Under the pieces are notes generated by a model that worked only from the letters and a program-made list of their open reading frames with translations, had not been told where the DNA came from and made no database searches. Of a DNA stretch of 6,663 nt, positions 4,570 through 6,663 are shown one piece after another. Position 1 is the stretch's first letter, and every line of letters begins with the position of its first letter. The stretch is from NCBI GenBank assembly GCA_937881505.1, contig CALGEM010000084.1:1-6663 (forward strand), written 5' to 3'. The stretch is from an uncultured euryarchaeote (GTDB taxonomy: Archaea > Thermoplasmatota > Poseidoniia > Poseidoniales > Poseidoniaceae). The translations under genes and the position numbers were made by a program.

Positions 4570-5487
4570 TCACTCGCCAACGCGCTCGATGACACGGACG
4601 TGGTCACCACGCATGTTGAGCGTCATCGGGATGATTTGCTCGTAGAGTTCCATGCTGACCTCTTCCTTGGATTCGGACACGCTGGTGATACGAGCCTTCT
4701 CGCCCTTGAAGGCGCCCGTGACGATTTCGACGATGCAGCCGACCTCGATGCCGCTGGTGACGGCCTTGGGCTCCAAGTAGGGCAAAATGTCCTCAAGCGG
4801 GGCTTCACCGGGAAGCACACTCTTGGCGTTCTTGAGCGGGGACTGGTTGATACCCCGGCGGGCCGAGGGATCGCGGCCACCGGAGCGGCCGATGAGCTTC
4901 TCAACGTGGTGAAGCGCACTGGACTCGACGAAGACGTAGCCTCGCATGGCCGGTGGGTGGAGGATGGACATGATCTCGCCCTGAAGGGCCACCATCGAAC
5001 CGCTGCCGTGAAGACGAGCGTACATTTCGTCAGCCACTCGCTGCTCGGAGTTGATGGCGGTCTTGACGATGTAGAGGAAGGAACCAACGCTGCCGTACAT
5101 CTCACGGAAAAGACCGTGGGCGTTTTCCATGTCGATGTCGGAGAAGATGCAGTTGTAATCCTTGATGGTACCGGGGTCAACCCACTCGGCTCGGGTGTAG
5201 ATGCCCGAGGGCGTCACTTCGTTGCTCTTGGCGACGACGAGAATGGGCATGACGTCAACGAGGTTGCGACCCATGTCAATACCGCGCTCGGGGCCGGTGG
5301 CGTGGTAGTAAAGGTCGTCAACGGGGATGCCGGTGGACTGAGCAACTCGCTCAAGCACTTCTTCAGGAGTGTCAGCGACGCCCCAAACACCGTCCCAAAG
5401 GTCGGGGAAGTGCTCGGTGGAACTGTTGCGCTTGAGCAACAGCAATTTCTCTTCAAAGCGAACAAAGGCCACAAATGCTTCCGTCAT
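4570..5487 (-). CDS. spt5: Transcription elongation factor Spt5 with N-terminal degenerate Nudix domain
   Basis: Archaeal Spt5 (NusG homolog) binds the RNA polymerase clamp and promotes processive elongation. The NGN domain spans about 135-243 (FLYIVKTAINSEQRVADEMYARL, then VALQGEIMSILHPPAMRGYVFVE and VLPGEAPLEDILPYLEPK) and the KOW domain about 245-304 (GCIVEIVTGAFKGEKARITSV). Archaeal Spt5 is usually about 150 residues; this protein has 305. The extra N-terminal 126 residues look like a Nudix fold: a leading strand and KR (VAFVRFEEKLLLLKR), LWDGVWGV, a shortened Nudix box (G36 to I54) and a closing AEWVDPGTIKDY segment. The box keeps G36 and E42, but the REUXEE core reads E-R-V-A-Q-S, so hydrolase activity is unlikely. 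ATG 5487 is used; an in-frame TTG at 5493 would add two residues, and GGAG at 5499-5502 could serve either. secE lies 12-18 bases upstream, and the two probably form one operon. Confidence 0.93.
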   Translation of the reverse strand: MTEAFVAFVRFEEKLLLLKRNSSTEHFPDLWDGVWGVADTPEEVLERVAQSTGIPVDDLYYHATGPERGIDMGRNLVDVMPILVVAKSNEVTPSGIYTRAEWVDPGTIKDYNCIFSDIDMENAHGLFREMYGSVGSFLYIVKTAINSEQRVADEMYARLHGSGSMVALQGEIMSILHPPAMRGYVFVESSALHHVEKLIGRSGGRDPSARRGINQSPLKNAKSVLPGEAPLEDILPYLEPKAVTSGIEVGCIVEIVTGAFKGEKARITSVSESKEEVSMELYEQIIPMTLNMRGDHVRVIERVGE

Positions 5488-5505
5488 TTTCAATCACGCT
5501 CCGAT

Positions 5506-5778
5506 TCAGTTGCCGATGCCAAAGACATCGTGAATCAACCAAGGCAGGAAGTTGTCCATGAGCACCAAGATGGCGAACCCAATGGCTCCCAACACAAAGA
5601 GTCCGATGCCACAGATAATAGCCGTTTGACGGAACTCTTGCTTCGAAGGCTTGCGCGCCATGCGGATGATACGGGCCCAGGAGCCTCGGGTAATCTTGCG
5701 GAACTGCGCCTCAATCTTATCCTGCTGCTCTTGGACCTTCATCTCAAAGGACTTGTTAGCGTTCGATTCGTCAGACAT
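5506..5778 (-). CDS. secE: Preprotein translocase subunit SecE / Sec61-gamma
   Basis: This 90-residue protein is the small clamp subunit of the SecYE translocon. The amphipathic helix and family signature (ARKPSKQEFRQTA, 41-53) precede a single membrane helix at about 54-74 (IICGIGLFVLGAIGFAILVL). A short tail with Trp and Pro follows. A charged, Gln/Glu/Lys-rich extension of about 25 residues precedes the conserved part and makes it longer than the roughly 60-residue archaeal norm. ATG 5778 has a GAGGT ribosome binding site 6 bases upstream. SecE next to Spt5 is an old arrangement shared by archaea and bacteria (secE-nusG), which supports both calls. Confidence 0.93.
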   Translation of the reverse strand: MSDESNANKSFEMKVQEQQDKIEAQFRKITRGSWARIIRMARKPSKQEFRQTAIICGIGLFVLGAIGFAILVLMDNFLPWLIHDVFGIGN

Positions 5779-5784
5779 GGTCTA

Positions 5785-5822
5785 ACCTCAGCCTACCGAG
5801 CCACCAACCCCCTCATTATAAC
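5785..5822 (-). promoter_or_regulatory. Promoter and ribosome binding site of secE-spt5
   Basis: On the - strand GTTATAAT (5822-5815) is a TATA-like element 37-44 bases before the secE ATG. A start about 25 bases downstream would leave a short leader containing GAGGT (5789-5785), a match to the archaeal anti-Shine-Dalgarno sequence. TTATAA is palindromic and could also serve the divergent dnaJ gene. Confidence 0.6.
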
Positions 5823-5854
5823 GGCTCCGCATCCCGTCCCGGAGGCCTTGAGGG

Positions 5855-5870
5855 TCCCATGTTCATGGGA
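5855..5870. promoter_or_regulatory. Perfect palindrome upstream of dnaJ (possible operator)
   Basis: TCCCATG-TT-CATGGGA is a perfect inverted repeat with 7-base arms and a 2-base centre. It lies 34 bases before the dnaJ ATG and 33 bases past the shared TTATAA. If that element drives dnaJ, the palindrome would fall just after the transcription start, a common repressor position. No regulator is named; a heat-shock repressor is a guess from the gene it precedes. Confidence 0.45.
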
Positions 5871-5904
5871 GGGTTGATGTGGGACGAGAGGTCCAGCAAG
5901 GCCG

Positions 5905-6663
5905 ATGGCGGAACGAAACCCATACGAGGTCTTGGGGGTGAGCCGTCAGGCCAGCGACGGGGAAATCAAGCGTGCGTTCCGCAAATTGGCCCGCCAGTAC
6001 CATCCCGACCGCAACCAAGGTGACGCCGGTGCAGAGGCGAAATTCAAGGAGGTTCAAGCGGCTTACGACGCCATCGGTACTTCTGAGGCTCGACGTGATT
6101 TTGACCAGCAGGAACAGATGCGCAACATGTTCGGCGGTGGCGGCCGCGGACGTGGTGGACCATCGATGAATTTCGGCGGTATGGGCGGTGGAGGCCTCGA
6201 AGACATCCTCGGCCAAATGTTCGGCGGCGGAGGCGGTATGGGCGGTATGCCCCGTCAACCCCCAAGGTCAGCCCCTCGCCAGCAACCCAAAGCAGCGACC
6301 ATCAACGTTGGATTGGACATCACGATGGCCCAGGCTGAAGAAGGCGGTGAGTTCACCTTCTCCTACAAGCGATTCAAGCGCCAAGGCACGAGCATGGAAA
6401 CGAAGCGCACCACGCTCAAACTGCGCCTGGACGCGGGCGTGGTTCACGGCACGACCAAGACGCTCAAGGGCCAAGGTCACGACCATCCAGAGGGCGAGCG
6501 AGGCGACGTGGTGGTCACCGTTCGCATCGATGCGGGTGAAGCCTACCGTTGGGAAGGCGACCAGTTGGTGCAGGAAGTGCCCGTTCCGTACTCGGTCATG
6601 ATGCTGGGCGGTAAAGTCAGCGTGCAATTACTCTCGGGCAAAACGGGCAAACTCTCCGTGGAC
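5905..6663 (+). CDS. DnaJ/Hsp40 co-chaperone without zinc finger (type II), 3'-partial
   Basis: The frame is open from ATG 5905 to the window end, giving 253 residues. It would stimulate ATP hydrolysis by DnaK and deliver unfolded substrates. The J domain covers about 5-68 with the HPD triad at 33-35 (QYHPDRN) and FKEVQAAYDAIG at 47-58. A Gly/Met/Phe-rich linker covers about 76-130. The C-terminal substrate-binding region begins at about 131 (LDITMAQAEEGGEF; LRLDAGVVHGTTKTLKGQG; PVPYSVMMLGGKVSV). No CxxCxGxG motif is present where type I DnaJ has its zinc finger, and no Cys occurs in the visible protein, so it is a CbpA/DnaJB-like type II protein. An in-frame TGA at 5875-5877 and lack of any earlier ATG fix the start. 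A GAGGT at 5888-5892 lies 12 bases upstream, a long spacing. No dnaK or grpE is in the window. Confidence 0.9.
   Translation, partial: MAERNPYEVLGVSRQASDGEIKRAFRKLARQYHPDRNQGDAGAEAKFKEVQAAYDAIGTSEARRDFDQQEQMRNMFGGGGRGRGGPSMNFGGMGGGGLEDILGQMFGGGGGMGGMPRQPPRSAPRQQPKAATINVGLDITMAQAEEGGEFTFSYKRFKRQGTSMETKRTTLKLRLDAGVVHGTTKTLKGQGHDHPEGERGDVVVTVRIDAGEAYRWEGDQLVQEVPVPYSVMMLGGKVSVQLLSGKTGKLSVD

Noticed and set aside
4600..5877. Long + strand open frame (425 codons) across spt5 and secE
   Set aside because: It runs antisense to two genes with clear conserved domains, and its translation shows no recognisable motif. High GC with few stop codons in that frame explains it.

Overview
The window most resembles a marine planktonic euryarchaeon of the Marine Group II / Candidatus Poseidoniales type. 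This rests on archaeal Sec61-gamma/SecE next to archaeal Spt5, a surface protein with Asp-rich thrombospondin-type-3 repeats anchored by a C-terminal membrane helix, and promoters that look like archaeal TATA boxes close to start codons. The lineage is an inference from gene style; there is no rRNA gene to confirm it.

Layout, left to right: (1) the 3' part of a TSP3-repeat surface protein (2-850, +), followed closely by a GNAT acetyltransferase of the COG3818 type (876-1352, +). (2) A convergent FkbM-family methyltransferase (1385-2164, -) of lower GC. (3) Three consecutive + strand genes for multi-pass membrane proteins (2330-2947, 3042-3839, 3924-4562) that I cannot assign to a named family. 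They share a short N-terminal tail motif. The first and third also share a nearly ungapped ~130-bp block covering promoter, start codon and tail. (4) A convergent secE-spt5 pair on the - strand (5778 to 4570). (5) Divergently from secE, a zinc-finger-less DnaJ co-chaperone (5905-6663, +) that runs off the window.

Two things stand out. The Spt5 protein carries about 125 extra N-terminal residues that look like a Nudix-hydrolase domain whose catalytic Nudix box has decayed, placed before the normal NGN and KOW domains. The membrane-protein trio looks like a small paralogous family in which regulation and the cytoplasmic tail are conserved more strongly than the membrane body.

The housekeeping parts (protein export, transcription elongation, chaperone) are GC-rich. 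Hand counts of sample 60-base lines gave 41/60 G+C in spt5, 28/60 in the methyltransferase, and 29/60 and 32/60 in two of the membrane genes. This fits an accessory block (about 1385-4562) inserted between core genes. No tRNA, rRNA, CRISPR array, transposase or integrase was seen. Intergenic stretches are all under 170 bases and are described in the entries.
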